In this document: positions 1 to 11,248 of the stretch, piece after piece | Position numbering within the stretch: the first letter of the stretch is position 1 | How the letters are laid out: each line of letters starts with the position of its first letter | Assembly: GCF_024323335.1 (NCBI RefSeq) | Contig: NC_066581.1 | Span: forward strand, 231,338,539 to 231,402,538 | Length of the DNA: 64,000 nucleotides | DNA from: Lathyrus oleraceus | Taxonomy: Eukaryota > Streptophyta > Magnoliopsida > Fabales > Fabaceae | Direction of reading: 5' to 3' | Notes under the pieces: model-generated | Told to the model about the DNA's origin: nothing | Databases searched by the model: none | The model's input: the letters and a program-made list of their open reading frames with translations, nothing else | Program-made: the position numbers and the translations under genes

Positions 1-1603
1 AAGTGGTACCGAGGTAAGGATATGGAAGTTGGAAGTGACTTGTGGCACAAAGTAGTCCATATCTCTAAAAAAGACGGTTTCTTTGTTTTGGAAAAGACAA
101 GTAACAAGATGTGGAAGCTGAAGTACCCCCCATAACAGGGGGAATGAGGTGTCAAGCTAATGACGATAAACGAGTGTTGCGTGGCAGGCAACCCAAGGAA
201 AGTATTCGTAATTTTTATTTTATAGTTTCAATTTTATATTAATTTTTGAGTTTTGTTTGCTTTCAGTTGGTTTATTTTCTAGTTGTTTACTTTCATCTAG
301 TAATATGATAATTATAGCTTCAATGGTTGTGTGAAAAGTATCCAAACTGAAGGCATGTGTGTCCTTTGCGCGTGCTAACTCGCCAAAATAATTTTTATAT
401 ACTTCTGAATGATCTAATTGGTTTAATTGAGTTGGACTAAAGGTTGAGAAGGTTTATCGCAACTGATTGAGACACCACATCAAGTAAAAGGTACTGTAGA
501 GGTTATGAGCTCTACCTAACACGGTGAGAGCAGAAAAAGCCAAACACAATATACATCATAAGAGAGTATTCAAGTATGTCTTTATCATTCATAATTTGCA
601 TACATTTTTTTTCTGATTTCGGTTGCATGATTACACACACTGAAGCACTTTTTTTATTACCCCTGAGCCTTTCTAGCCATCCTTTTTATTATTATCCATT
701 GCTAACCCTATTTTAGCCTTTAACCATTTCTCTGTTTTAAAAACCACATCATATAAACCCATGGACTAAACATTTCCCCACCATGTTCATATTATTTATG
801 TGAGTTATCAGATCTATGTTCATTCTAAGTTTGGGGTTACTGTTGGAATAACAACCTTTAAGTTTGTGATAGTTGTGCAATGTTAGTACAAATGAGGGCA
901 CCTAATAAAAAAAAGTTGTGCAACATTAGTACAAATGAGGGCATCCGATGAAAAAAAGAAGAAGAAAAGAAAAAATAAAAAGATGAAATTTTGAAAAATC
1001 AAATTGAAAAAAAGAAGAAAAATAATCATCAAGGCACTCGAAAGAAGGAGAAGTCAGTGGATATTGGAAATAAAGACAATTCCAAAAGTTGAATCCTCTA
1101 TAATAGTTGATCCTAAAGGACAAGTGCAAGAAAGAATTTTAGCACTAATCCATTAGAATGAGCATATTGAAGATAACGATCATATTGAGTTTGAACCTTA
1201 GCCTACTTTTCCAAAATTATCACACCTTAACTGTATCCCCATTACAACCATAAAGACCTCAAAGAGTGTGTGTATCGTGAACCTTGACATCAAAAGAGAA
1301 TTTATTCAAGCATATGGTATGGTATTGCATACTGTGAATTTTGAGTGTAAAACATATTAACACCAAAGAGATATGGTGAGAGTGTGAATTGAGATGATAG
1401 ATGAAGCGGTACTTTCAAGTGAAGGTGTGGCCAATCAATCGACCTAGGTAATCCAACAAAGATCGAAGGTAGCAACAAATGAGATCCACGGAAGATCTTA
1501 GAGGTATTGTTGTACGTGAAAAGTTTTTCTTTCATTTGGGGGTGACATGAGTTCTTTGTTCTTAAAAGTTGCTTGTAGATAAGAAACAAGCTAAGTTTGA
1601 GGT
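1..1603 (+). mobile_element. 3' internal region of an Athila-like Ty3 element (decayed)
   Basis: Non-coding remnant. A block at about 150-200 (gtcaagctaatgacgataaa, then ggcaggcaaccca) matches, from memory, the conserved sequence that follows the integrase stop in Athila/Calypso-type elements. The frame ending at about 135 could be the tail of such a polyprotein but I cannot name it. At 868-955 a segment of about 45 bp is directly duplicated (core agtacaaatgagggca). A purine-rich PPT-like stretch, ctaagtttgagg (1591-1602), ends the region just before a TG that opens an LTR-like block. No frame here is worth calling a gene. Family assignment is inference. Confidence 0.42.
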
Positions 1604-3258
1604 TGTGATCAGTCACCGTTTCTGCTATAGTTTTTATCATTTTAACAGGTGAAAGTATGCAAGTTATTTGCATTTTCCAGAAAGATTGAGTGGTTTATAT
1701 GTCAGTTTCTTTAGTTTAAGTATTTGTCCATGTTTTAAGTATTCCTGATATTTTTGATCTTTTTAGGAAGGTTAACGTATTTTGTAGGTTCGTGGAAGTC
1801 AAATCAATTTCTGAAAAACGAATGCAACGTATTTTCAAAAAGTTTCACAAAGTCTATTTTTCAGCATATTTAACATCATGATAGGCGTGTGGTATTTCGA
1901 TCATATATAGAGCATTGTAACTTGTAATAACATGGGACCAGCGGCAAATGAAAGCTAACATCCATGGCTACAATGTTTATAAAGACATCAAAGGATGATT
2001 CAAAATTGTCTTCCCATACCTGTATCTACTTGCTCATTCGCGGATCAGATCTGAAAAAATGTATGCCTCTGCCCATATGCGTATGGACCTATGTCATACA
2101 CGTATGGCCCTACACCCATACATGTACCATATGAGGACCAACAGAAGGGGAGAAAAAACATACCTCTGTCCATACGCGTATGGACCTATGTCATACGCGT
2201 GTGGACCAAGCCCTTACGTGTACCATACGAGGACCAACAAAAGTGAAGAAAAAGCATGCTTTTGCCCATATGCGGATGATACACGTATGGGACCTGCCTA
2301 GATACGTCTCATGTTGGCTTACGCGTATCAGAGATGTCCAGAAGAAAAGGCGTACGCATATGGGCTTGGGCAATACATGTATGGAGGCCTAACTTGTTGA
2401 AGGCCCAAAAACAGTATCTATTTAACTAGAAAACGCAATTTTTCGGGGGTTAGACGATTTTAGACGACAAAAACACATTTTGGAGGCTGGAGAAATTGGA
2501 TTTTCAAGGTGGATTCATATTTTTAGGAGCTTTTTGCGATTGAAGATCAATTCATCTAAAAAAATTATGTTGATAACAATCTTTATCATGTTTTATTTTA
2601 TTTCTATGAGTAGTTAAACCCCCCAATGTTATGGGGTGTCCGTGATTCAAATTTGCAATAACTTCGAATTTCTCTTTGCAATAACAACCTTATTTTATCA
2701 TACTTGATTTATTCTCTTGCCTGTTTTAATGCTTTCTCTGTCGGATAAACTGAGTTTGATTTATGATGAACAATAAGGCTAGATCGCCATTGTTCATGAT
2801 CTGTTTAAGAATATTTTATAGTAGATGTCACCTAGGACTAGGGATACCCTATTAAAACAGGATTATTCTTGATAGAATAATGCTTAATTTCATATGTACT
2901 TTTCTATGGACACAGGAGTTAGGTTGAATGATTAAAGGTTTTCTCACTAAGGACTTAGGAGTAAACACTTGTAAGAATCGGTAATCAATTATCTGAAATA
3001 TGTTGTTGCAATGTTAGTTCAGAGTTGTCAAGGAATTTAATCATACATTATCCGTTGCATATTACTCATATCTTTCTAAAGCGTGCAATTACTTTATATA
3101 CTTTATTCGCAATTATTTTCATAATTTAACCAATCAATCCAAAAACCCCAAGGCTTTTGTTTAGCTAAAATTCATTAAGAACTCTGTATCGTCAAGCTAT
3201 CCTTAAGATCGATACTAGGTATTTCCCCTCTTATTACTACATTGGCATATTAGTACCT
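1604..3258 (+). mobile_element. Athila-like LTR (3' LTR or solo remnant)
   Basis: The block starts TGTGATCAGTCACC directly after a polypurine tract. It contains the motif atgagtagttaaaccccc (about 2607-2624), which I recognise from Athila/Calypso-type LTRs. It ends near a decayed version of the usual terminal part (aagatcgatactaggta, about 3206-3222). Downstream the sequence passes directly into Tat/Ogre-type gag, so no primer-binding site of its own element remains. The 3' boundary is approximate to tens of bases. There is no second LTR to compare and no target duplication was found. Confidence 0.45.
2070..2390. repeat. Palindrome-rich degenerate tandem repeat inside the LTR
   Basis: Three degenerate units begin near 2072, 2170 and 2264, a spacing of about 95-98 bp. 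Each contains words such as CATACGCGTATG, catacacgtatg and catatgcgtatg, which are perfect or near palindromes, spaced by gaggaccaac. Several short overlapping frames run through this array on both strands only because the repeat lacks stops; I do not regard them as genes. Confidence 0.7.
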
Positions 3259-3299
3259 TTTCTAATTTACCGATCATCATGTCTCTTCTCAAGGAGTTG

Positions 3300-4560
3300 A
3301 AGTTGAAGAGGCTCATCCACCTATTGTGTATGTTGAAGGTGTTGTAAACCAAGAGCTCAAGTATAAGGGCCCTCATATCAATTTCCATATTCCTGCTTAA
3401 CCAGTTCAGCCAAATCCTTATGTTTCTACTTCTATTATTCCATCATTTCCGAATAACGTTGCACTCCAATATGCTCATTCTGGGTCACCACTGGCTCCAA
3501 ATGTTCAACCTAGGGGACAGTTTTCTCTAGAGGACACCCCAGCTGCTCAGACTTTGAACCCTGCTTTGATGTATCAGATGTTTCCACAATTTATGCCGTA
3601 ACCCATGCCTGCTCAGAATGTTGTTCAACCTCCCCCTAGAGTTGCTACTCAAAGGGTATTCAGGATCAATCGACCCAAGCCTACTAAGTATCAACTCTTA
3701 GAGGAAAGGATATGTGATATTGAAGGTTTTTCTAATCTCTATTTGAATGCAAGAGAGCTATGCTTAGTACCCAATGTTATGCTCCCTCAAAAATTCAAAT
3801 CACCTGATCTACCCAAATACAAAGGCTTAAGTTATCCTTGCATCCACATTACCATGTACTGCATGAAGATAGCTTCCTACATTGATAATGATGAGTTGTT
3901 AATCCATTACTTCCAAGACAGCCTATCTGGGGCATCTTTGGATTGATATATGAATTTGGAGCCAAGGAAGATAAGGACCTGGAAGGATTTGTCTAACGCC
4001 TTTTTGAATCAGTACAAGTATAATATGGACATGGCCCCTACCAGATTGCAGCTTCAAAACTAGGTATAATAGTGTAATGAAACATTTAAAGAGTATGCAC
4101 GAAGGTGGCGCGAAATGGCTTTGAGAGTTTGACAGATACCGAGTTAGTGGACATCTTCATGGGGATGCTCCAAATTTTATATTATGAAAAGATGGTTGGA
4201 AGTTCATCTTCCAACTTTGCTGATATAGTCATAAACAAAGAGAGGATAGGAAATGGTATAAAGATAGGAAAGATTGTCGGTGGTAGTTACCAACAATCTA
4301 CAGTTATAAGACCTTTTAGTGGGTATACCAAGAAGAAGGAAGGAGAGACGAATGTCGTAACAACAAGTGTTCCACAATATCAAGCTCCCATGGCTCCTAT
4401 GCCATATCTCCCCTATCCAAATGTGGTAGCAGCTCAATTCCAACAAGGGTTTCAATATCAACCACAATATCAACAACCTTCTCATGCTCATCGACAAAAC
4501 AACAAAAACAACAACATCCTCAAGGACAAGCTCCTTAAAGGAAAATCATAAACAATTGAG
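3300..4560 (+). pseudogene. Tat/Ogre-type Ty3 gag remnant
   Basis: Gag is the retroelement nucleocapsid/capsid precursor. The reading frame at 3605-3946 holds the capsid-type block (LCLVPNVMLPQKFKSPDL, then KYKGLSYPCIHITMYCMKI and HYFQDSLSGASLD), recognised from Tat/Ogre/Retand gag proteins. It stops at 3944, where family members have a tryptophan (TGG to TGA). The frame continues past the stop with NLEPRKIRTWKDL. A second stop lies near 4061, then a frameshift, and the later gag part (FADIVINKERI and following) reopens at 4105-4551 in another frame. The 5' end is fused to the Athila-like LTR, so the promoter and leader are gone. Non-functional. Confidence 0.75.
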
Positions 4561-5627
4561 GTCCGAATCAAAATCATCGTGGGAATCAGGGGCCAAATCA
4601 GAACCCAAATTAGAATTAGAATCAGAGGCATCCTTAATATACCAAACTTCCAGTACCGTACTCTGAGTTGTTACCTTATCTTATGCATGTGGGAGCAATT
4701 GTTCCTAAGGGGATTCCACCTGCAGTATTTCCGTATAGTCCATCCCACAACCCCAATACATCATGCGCCTTCCATACAGGTTATATTGGACATGCAACCG
4801 AGGATTATTATGTGTTCAAAAACAAAGTACATGAGCTCATTGATCAGAATATTTTATCCTTCATCGAAGAAAAGCCGAATGTGAAGGTTAACACATTTCC
4901 TAATCATGATAATCTGATATTGAATGCAATTATTGAAGAGGATAGTACATAGTGGTTAGTTTGGTAGATGATTTGAAGGCTTTATGATGAAGTATCTCAG
5001 TGAGTATGCAGAAGCACGGTGTGCTGGCAGGTGTGCATGAATATTGTGAGGTGTGCAAGATTGAGCCAGATAGATGTGAAAAACTCAAGGACTATGTTTG
5101 AGTTGATGAATCAAGGAGGCTTGCAGTTTTTTAGAGATAGAACCTTGGGGGAAACTTCCGTTATCGAGCCAATTGAGATTGTGTATCGTAAGAAAAATAT
5201 AGAGGCTCCGATGAATAAAGTACAACCCATTGTCATTCATGTTCCCTCACCTTTTCCTTATCATAATTCTAAGGTTGTGCCTTGGAAGTGTGATGCAACT
5301 GTTTCAGTTAGTGGTGAAGAAGTTCAGTTTCCTAATGAAGAAATTGTCAATATATCAGGCCCAGGGAGGATGACCCAAAATGGTAGTGTGCTTGCACCAA
5401 AATATACTCCCAAAGTTGTTCCAACGCCAATGACAATTCCTACTCCTCCTCCTCAGGCAGGGGCATGTGTTTGTGTTCCCACTATTTAAGTTGGGGCACC
5501 TGTTTCTTCTATGTTAAAAGGCACTTCCAGTAATTTAGCAGAAGCAACAACTTCTAGGGGGAAGGAAGTGGTTAATGAGAAAAAGCAGGTTGGAAAGATC
5601 ATTACTACAAAAGAGGGGTAAGGATTC
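4560..5627 (+). pseudogene. Linker between gag and protease of the Tat/Ogre remnant
   Basis: Low-similarity region joining gag to the protease. Partial open frames (4668-4952, 5019-5489) contain pieces such as VHELIDQNILSFIEEKPNVK and FPNHDN, which fit the spacer downstream of gag in Tat-type polyproteins, followed by a proline/valine-rich stretch. Several stops and frame changes are needed to read through. No catalytic motif is visible. Assignment rests mainly on position between recognisable gag and protease. Confidence 0.5.
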
Positions 5628-6602
5628 TTGAAGCTGATTAAAATAAGTGATTTCAAGATTGTTGACCACCTGGGTCAAACTCCATCAAATATTTCAATAT
5701 TGTCATTATTGCTCAGTTCAGAAGCTCACCAAAAGACTCTTTTGAAAATTCTCAAAATGGCCCATGTGATGCATGATATCATAGTTGATCAATTTGATGA
5801 TGTGGTGTCCAATATCACAACAAGCAGGTACTTGGGGTTTAATGAGACGGAGTTGAAAACTAAAAGGCATAATCACAACAAAGATTTTCACATTTCGGTG
5901 ACTTGTCCAGACACTTTAGTCTTTAGGGTCCTAGTTGATATGTGTTATTCACTAAACACTCAATGTGTTGCCAAAAAGCACATTGAGTCAATTGCAGATT
6001 GAGGGAATAGAGATGAGGGCCAGTGCTTTGATTGTGCAAGCTTTTGATTGATCTAGAGGGAGGTCATTTGGGAAGTATAATTTTCAGTATATGTGGGTCC
6101 CCACCAGTTCACTATTACTTTCTAGGTCATGGATATCTATTCGGCTTACAATTGCCTATTAGGGAGGCCATGGATTCATGTAGTCGACGCTGTAACTTTT
6201 ATGTTGCATCAGAAGTTGAAATTCCTGTTTGAAGACAAGCTTCTCATTGTCTGTGGGGAGGAGGATTTTATAATCAGTGAGTTGTCTTCTTTCCGATATG
6301 TTGAAACTGAGGAGGGAATAGCTGAAGTGCCTTTCCAAGGTTTAGATTTTGAAAAAATTAGCTCTGCCTCTGTCAATCAGAGCCAGTCAATAACCATAGT
6401 GCTATCATCAACCAAGAGTGCTAAGAAGACTCTTGAGAATGACTATCTCCCGATTTGGGGCCAGATTGTGAAGGTATTTGAGAAGCATGGCCGTTTTGGC
6501 CTCGTTTATCATCCTATTTCCCGTCATCCAACTGCGATGAGAGGTAAGAAGTTTAACCCAGTCAGGTTTATAACGCATGCTACCAGTTTGATCCTTCCAT
6601 AG
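5628..6602 (+). pseudogene. Tat/Ogre-type aspartic protease remnant, active site degraded
   Basis: Retropepsin region that would cleave the gag-pol precursor. The first part (5628-6002) contains SILSLLLSSEAHQKTLLKIL and then FRVLVDMCYSLN. In relatives the latter reads as an aspartate followed by a small-residue loop (D-N-G-S-S type), so here the catalytic loop is replaced by D-M-C-Y-S. A stop at 6000 and others break the frame. It resumes at 6129 with AYNCLLGRPWIHVVDAV and LSSFRYVETEEG, the conserved flap-side part, then a decayed G-patch-like tail (RFGLVYHP). Reverse transcriptase and integrase are absent downstream. Confidence in family is high; there is no function. Confidence 0.75.
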
Positions 6603-7279
6603 AAGTAATAAATGGTGCAAGCTCCAGCCAACATGCAGTCTCCGGTTTCTTCCGCAAGTGTCCTTCAGGATTCAAGCTAGACAACTGGACCACTACTATA
6701 ATCCCTGTGGTTTCCTCGGAAAAAATGTAATACATTTTGCTTTCCTTGTCCCTTGACCTCACCTGAGGCATGTTGATATTTAATTCATATTTTTTTCTAT
6801 TTTCCATTTAATTTTAATTTAGCATTTTATTTTTAATCATTTTGAAACATTTTTCACTCCAACTTTTGGAATCTCAATACTTATAGTATTTGTGACTTTC
6901 TCAAAAAAATTGGAACATTTGTTTGGTGTTTTGATACCTCTTTTTTATTTTCTTTTTTTAATCATTTTTATTTCTTTTTACTATTCACTTGATGTTTTAA
7001 CTTAAGTTGATTAATTGGTTGATGAGTTCTTCCATATTTCAAATCATTGATAGATGAACTCGAGGTTGATTTAACCTTCTTTGATTTAAACATGTTGAAA
7101 GATGATTATGAATCATTTTCAACACTTTGCATCAAAGATATGTTATCTCTTGATGCACCATATTTTGAGTCCTTTGACTTGTGGATAGATTGATCCCTAT
7201 ATGATTGCCATAACTTTCCTCTTCACTCTTTTTGTCTTCATCCATATGCTTCTTTGTTTTAAACCCTGGTGTTACATGT
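6603..7279. other. AT-rich non-coding stretch after Tat/Ogre protease
   Basis: No gene. Ogre elements are known to carry an intron between protease and reverse transcriptase. The T-rich sequence beginning with ccctgtggtttcctcgg (about 6703) could be what remains of it, but no splice signals can be argued safely. From about 7000 on I see nothing recognisable. Confidence 0.3.
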
Positions 7280-9310
7280 TGTAGGAGATTAACTTTGGGT
7301 TAATTCTCTAACATGTCTGACACATAAATTGTTATTGACTGGCCTCAGATAGGTATGCCTTCTACATAAGCCTAATTACGATTTCTTAACATAGCGTTAA
7401 ATTATCCTAACATAACTAATTGACCACTGGCCCCTAACATTACTTTATGAACTTTAATTTATCGTCATTTAATTCAAGTCATTTAATTTATGTTATTTAC
7501 TTAATGCACTTTAATTTTATATCTCATTACTCATCATCTCACTTCATACTTTATTCATCTTGTCTTATTTATCTGTTGCTTCTTATCTTGTTTGACTAGT
7601 CTGCTTATTAATCTCAATGAACCAAAACATGATAAAGTGACTTGACTTGATCTTTAAGCCCTATGCTTGACTTGGAATGTTGATGACCTTTTTGGACTTT
7701 GGATCCTTTGCTTGACTTGGAGTGACTTTGTACTCATGGAACTTGTGGACACTTTGACTTGCGTTTTCTCCTGTAGAACTTTTGAGCTTGTGATTGTATT
7801 CATCTGCCTTAGGTATTTTGCTTATTGCATTCATCTGATTAGGTTAGTACACTTAGCACACACATGGCTTTCTCTTGGGGTTATCTTACAATAAAACTAG
7901 GCTTAATACATTTTTCACCCACATGACTTTCTCTTGGGCTACCTAACAATGAGACCTTATGTTAGTTTTTGCCTGATCATGCATTATGTTTGTTCATCAA
8001 TCTCTCCCCCTCTGATTTAGTTTGATCATCCATTTGATTAACTAGATCCCACAACTTTGTGCATATCCCCTTAGTCTTTCTCAAGTGACCATAAGTCTCT
8101 TGTTCACTTGATGAGACTTACCTTTGTTACCTTGGAGCTTCAACCTCCCAACAAGTACAAGACTTCTAGTGGATCATAGTTCCTCTTAGAAAGTCAAGAT
8201 ATTAGTCATCTAACTCATCCCCACAAGCATCTTTGGGAATCCGCTTCAATTACTTGATAGAGACTAGGCTTACATGCCACGAGCCTTAAGAAATATAAAG
8301 TGATGAGAGGGAATATTTTCTACCCTTGTCTAGATCATCTCTATGTACAGGATATAGACCCTAGTTTCTTAGAGTATTCCTTTCTGTTCGTAGACTTTAG
8401 TGCAGTTCCAGTCAGTTCATTGTCAAGTTTGCAACCAACCTTATGGCTCCTCTTTCATTCCCTTCTGGTTTAAACACCATTGCAATCACCTATATTTGGG
8501 GACACACCTCTATGGTTAACCCCATATCCTTTTCCTTTAAGACACACCTCTATAGTTAACCCACATTTCTTGGTTTTGACACCATTCCCTTACCATGTTA
8601 GACCCAATGCTTTGTGAGATCCTTGTCATGTGAGTCTTAGTGCTTTGACAAGTTCCTGTCTTTTTTTCCTTGTCAAGTGAGTCCTAGTGCTTTGACAATT
8701 TCTTATCTTCTTTCCATTTCCTTGTTAGTCCCAGTGGCTTAGGCAAGCCTTTCCTTTTGCTTTTGGTTTAAACACCAAAATTTGGGTTGACACCGTCATG
8801 GTTATACACCTCTCTCTTTGGTTTAAACACCACATTTTGTTTATGTTTGGTTTAAACACCATCTTAGTCAATTTAAGTCTTTTCCAATTTAAACACCACC
8901 CCCAATCATATATTTTTTAAGTCTTTGTCCTCCGAACTACAGAGCTCTTACTTCATTATTGCACTATAAGGATACGTAGGGACAAGGATGCGAACCCTTG
9001 GCGAGCACTTTCTCCGTTTTCCTTTCTTTTCCACTTTTCTTTATCTAGTTCCACGAGCTACGAGGCTCTGAATTTCTCATTGCACTATGAGAATACGTAG
9101 GCATGAGGACCCCATTTTCTGTTTTGCAGGTACATGAAGATAACAATAGTCATCAAAGCAAGAACATCTAAAAAGGTTCCCATGGAGTACCATGGATGAG
9201 AGGGGGTGCTAATACCTTCCCCTTGCATAACCTATTTCCTTACCTATTTCTCTTTCCATTGGGTTTAATCGATATTTTCCCTTCCCTCTTTTGGGATAAA
9301 TAAAGTTCAG
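7280..9310 (+). mobile_element. Tat/Ogre-like LTR
   Basis: Recognised by its 3' part. There are two copies of a gcactat(a/g)a(g)gatacgtagg-like block (about 8964-8980 and 9082-9102), then ggggtgctaataccttcccc (about 9204-9223) and cttgcataacc, a pattern I know from Ogre/Tat LTRs of legumes. It is followed at once by a degraded primer-binding site. A motif gtttaaacacca recurs at least six times between 8467 and 8900. The 5' boundary is a guess at a TG near 7280; pea Ogre LTRs are far longer, so the copy may be truncated. Non-coding. Confidence 0.5.
8460..8900. repeat. Interspersed gtttaaacacca motif cluster
   Basis: The word gtttaaacacca (or aatttaaacaccac) and the related gacacacctctatggttaac occur repeatedly at irregular spacing within the LTR-like block. 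The copies are diverged, so this is old internal repetition of the LTR rather than a satellite. Confidence 0.5.
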
Positions 9311-9325
9311 TGGTGAATCTGTTGT
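9311..9325 (+). promoter_or_regulatory. Degraded primer-binding site of Tat/Ogre-type element
   Basis: tggtgaatctgttg, followed by tatcttcgagtgtacgatac, corresponds to the tggcgactctgttg-like primer-binding site and following leader of Ogre/Tat elements (tRNA-Arg type in the literature). Two changes from the form I remember suggest decay. Its position after the LTR marks that LTR as the 5' LTR of a plus-strand element. Confidence 0.45.
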
Positions 9326-9600
9326 ATCTTCGAGTGTACGATACGTTCATGCATATTTCACGTAGCTTCAATCGGGACCAAAATGAGTCTAACCATCGAG
9401 CTTTTATTTTTATGCAGGATTCTATGTATAGAGTTCAGTTGCAGATGGGGATACCTAAGGATGCCATCAAATAGGTTTTGGAACAAAGAGATTCCTAGGT
9501 ACATATTAACTGGCTTGAGGACATGCAATGCAACCAAGAGGAGACAACAATTGCTGGTAATGAAGAAGGAAAATCTAAAGAAATAAAGACAATATCAAGT
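9326..9600 (+). other. Ogre-like leader remnant
   Basis: Short stretch after the primer-binding site containing a 67-codon open frame (9383-9586) with no family I recognise. It is probably leader sequence of the Tat/Ogre-like element before it is replaced by Athila-like sequence. No other signal. Confidence 0.25.
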
Positions 9601-11248
9601 GAAGAATCATATGAGGGGGTGGTTGATTAGAATGTGGATGACCAAAAAGAAAGCTCTCCTTATTTGAGAGATATTTTAAAAACTTTAAGTCACTTACATT
9701 ATACATCTTATTGCTTTCTGATTCATTTTATCCTGTAACGGTCACATTGTTTGTTTGAATATGAGATATTTTGTTGGTGTTTTCACCATGATTTTTAGAT
9801 GTTGGTTCTTTATAATTAGTTTGTTATGTTTAAATAGTTTGTTTATTTTGTGCAACAAATTTTTTGTGTTTGTTTTCAAGATTGGTCTAATTTGCTCGAA
9901 GAAACAAAGACCCAATTAAGTTTCAAGAAAATTAACAAAAATGTAGTGGTGATGATAAGAACTTTGGATGAATTGCACACAAGCAGGGTACATGTTTATT
10001 TCTTTGTAGAATGTTAGCATGTATTCTAACTTTGTGCTTCATATTAAATCATTGCATGCATCATTTTGCAAAAACAGGTTTCATGCTTGAATCACTTAGG
10101 TCTAAACCAGAAATTGTGAGGATTTGTCCATTATTCACTTATATGCTCAGGATGACTGATAATCCTTGTTTTAACTCGTTCGATTAATGTTTAATCTTGC
10201 ATTTGTTTTGATATTTGTGAAGCATAGAAAGTGTCAAGGAAATTTTGATGTTGAGCGAAACCATCAAACCAAAAATGACCTCATCCTACCAAGTGAATGA
10301 GTGAGCATTTGTAAAATCCCTTTGAGCAAAAAATTCATGAATGAATCAATTGTAAATTCAACAAAATCACTAAGTAAACCACTTGGTGAATTTGTTGTAT
10401 TTCATCCAAAAATTAAAAAAAAGTTCATAATTGATACATTCTAGTTTTTCTTTGAAAGAAAAACCTTAAACCAAACATGATTAATGTTCCTTGCCAAGAA
10501 TGAAGAGTATTCTTAAAAGGAAAGTGAGAATTGTTTAAGTTGGGGAGAGGTGGCTTCATGCACAAGAAAAATAAGAAAAATGGAAAAAAGGGAAAGAAAG
10601 ATGCAATGGAAAGAGAAATAAAAAGAAAGAAAGAAATGAAAGAAAAGAAAAGAAAGTAAATGATCAAATTGTTGCATTAAAAGATCTTGAGGGGTGGAAA
10701 GAAAATAAGAAAGTGAAATTGTGGATAATATAAAATTTTGAGATGCTCTTCATTAACTTGGATCGTTCTTGTTTTAATATCCTTAGAAATGACATTTCCA
10801 TGTGAAACCCGACCAAGTTACAACCATGGAAAAATCTGTAGTGATCTATGCTTTCATGATTTCAAAATGAATTGCTTAGATGAATGCATGAATTGATTAA
10901 GATGTTGGAAAGGTTATTGGATGATAGTTCATTTCCCACATGTTGAAGTTCAAACTTTTTCATCCATTTTATGAAGAAGTTTATTAGGGTGATTCAGGTA
11001 GAATTATATTGTTGCTTTAGAATGTATGACATGAAATTTGTGTTTAGAACTTAATTCATATTCATGTTTTGATTCTAGAAAATAAATGAGCATAACTTTC
11101 ACATGTGCATTATACACTTAAACCATACATCTTATTTGTTTGTTTTTGAAAAAGTATTGTTGATCATGAAGCTTTGTGAGAACTCTTGCTTTTGAAATTT
11201 TTTAAGACTTTGATTGAGGACAAACAAAGATTCAAGTTAAGGAGGGTT
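9600..11248 (+). mobile_element. 3' internal region of a second Athila-like element
   Basis: Non-coding, AT-rich region ending in a polypurine tract (ttaaggagggt, 11237-11247) directly before a TG that opens the next LTR. A purine run at about 10560-10660 (mainly aagaaag/gaaaag) gives a spurious Ser/Phe-rich frame on the minus strand. Features such as ttgtttaagttggggaga (about 10532) resemble the post-integrase region of Athila-type elements, where such gaps are filled by degenerate env-like sequence. No coding exon can be argued. Family call is inference from layout. Confidence 0.4.

Noticed and set aside
1302..1673. 123-codon minus-strand frame
   Set aside because: No family, runs across the LTR boundary of the Athila-like element, and has no splice or promoter context.
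2059..2392. Three overlapping frames with repeated Cys/Tyr/Pro words
   Set aside because: They follow the palindromic tandem repeat, which has no stops by composition.
7667..7894. 75-codon plus-strand frame
   Set aside because: No family resemblance and lies inside the LTR-like block with no coding bias.
10425..10667. 80-codon Phe/Ser/Leu-rich frame on the minus strand
   Set aside because: Antisense of a purine run in the Athila-like 3' region; no start context and no family.
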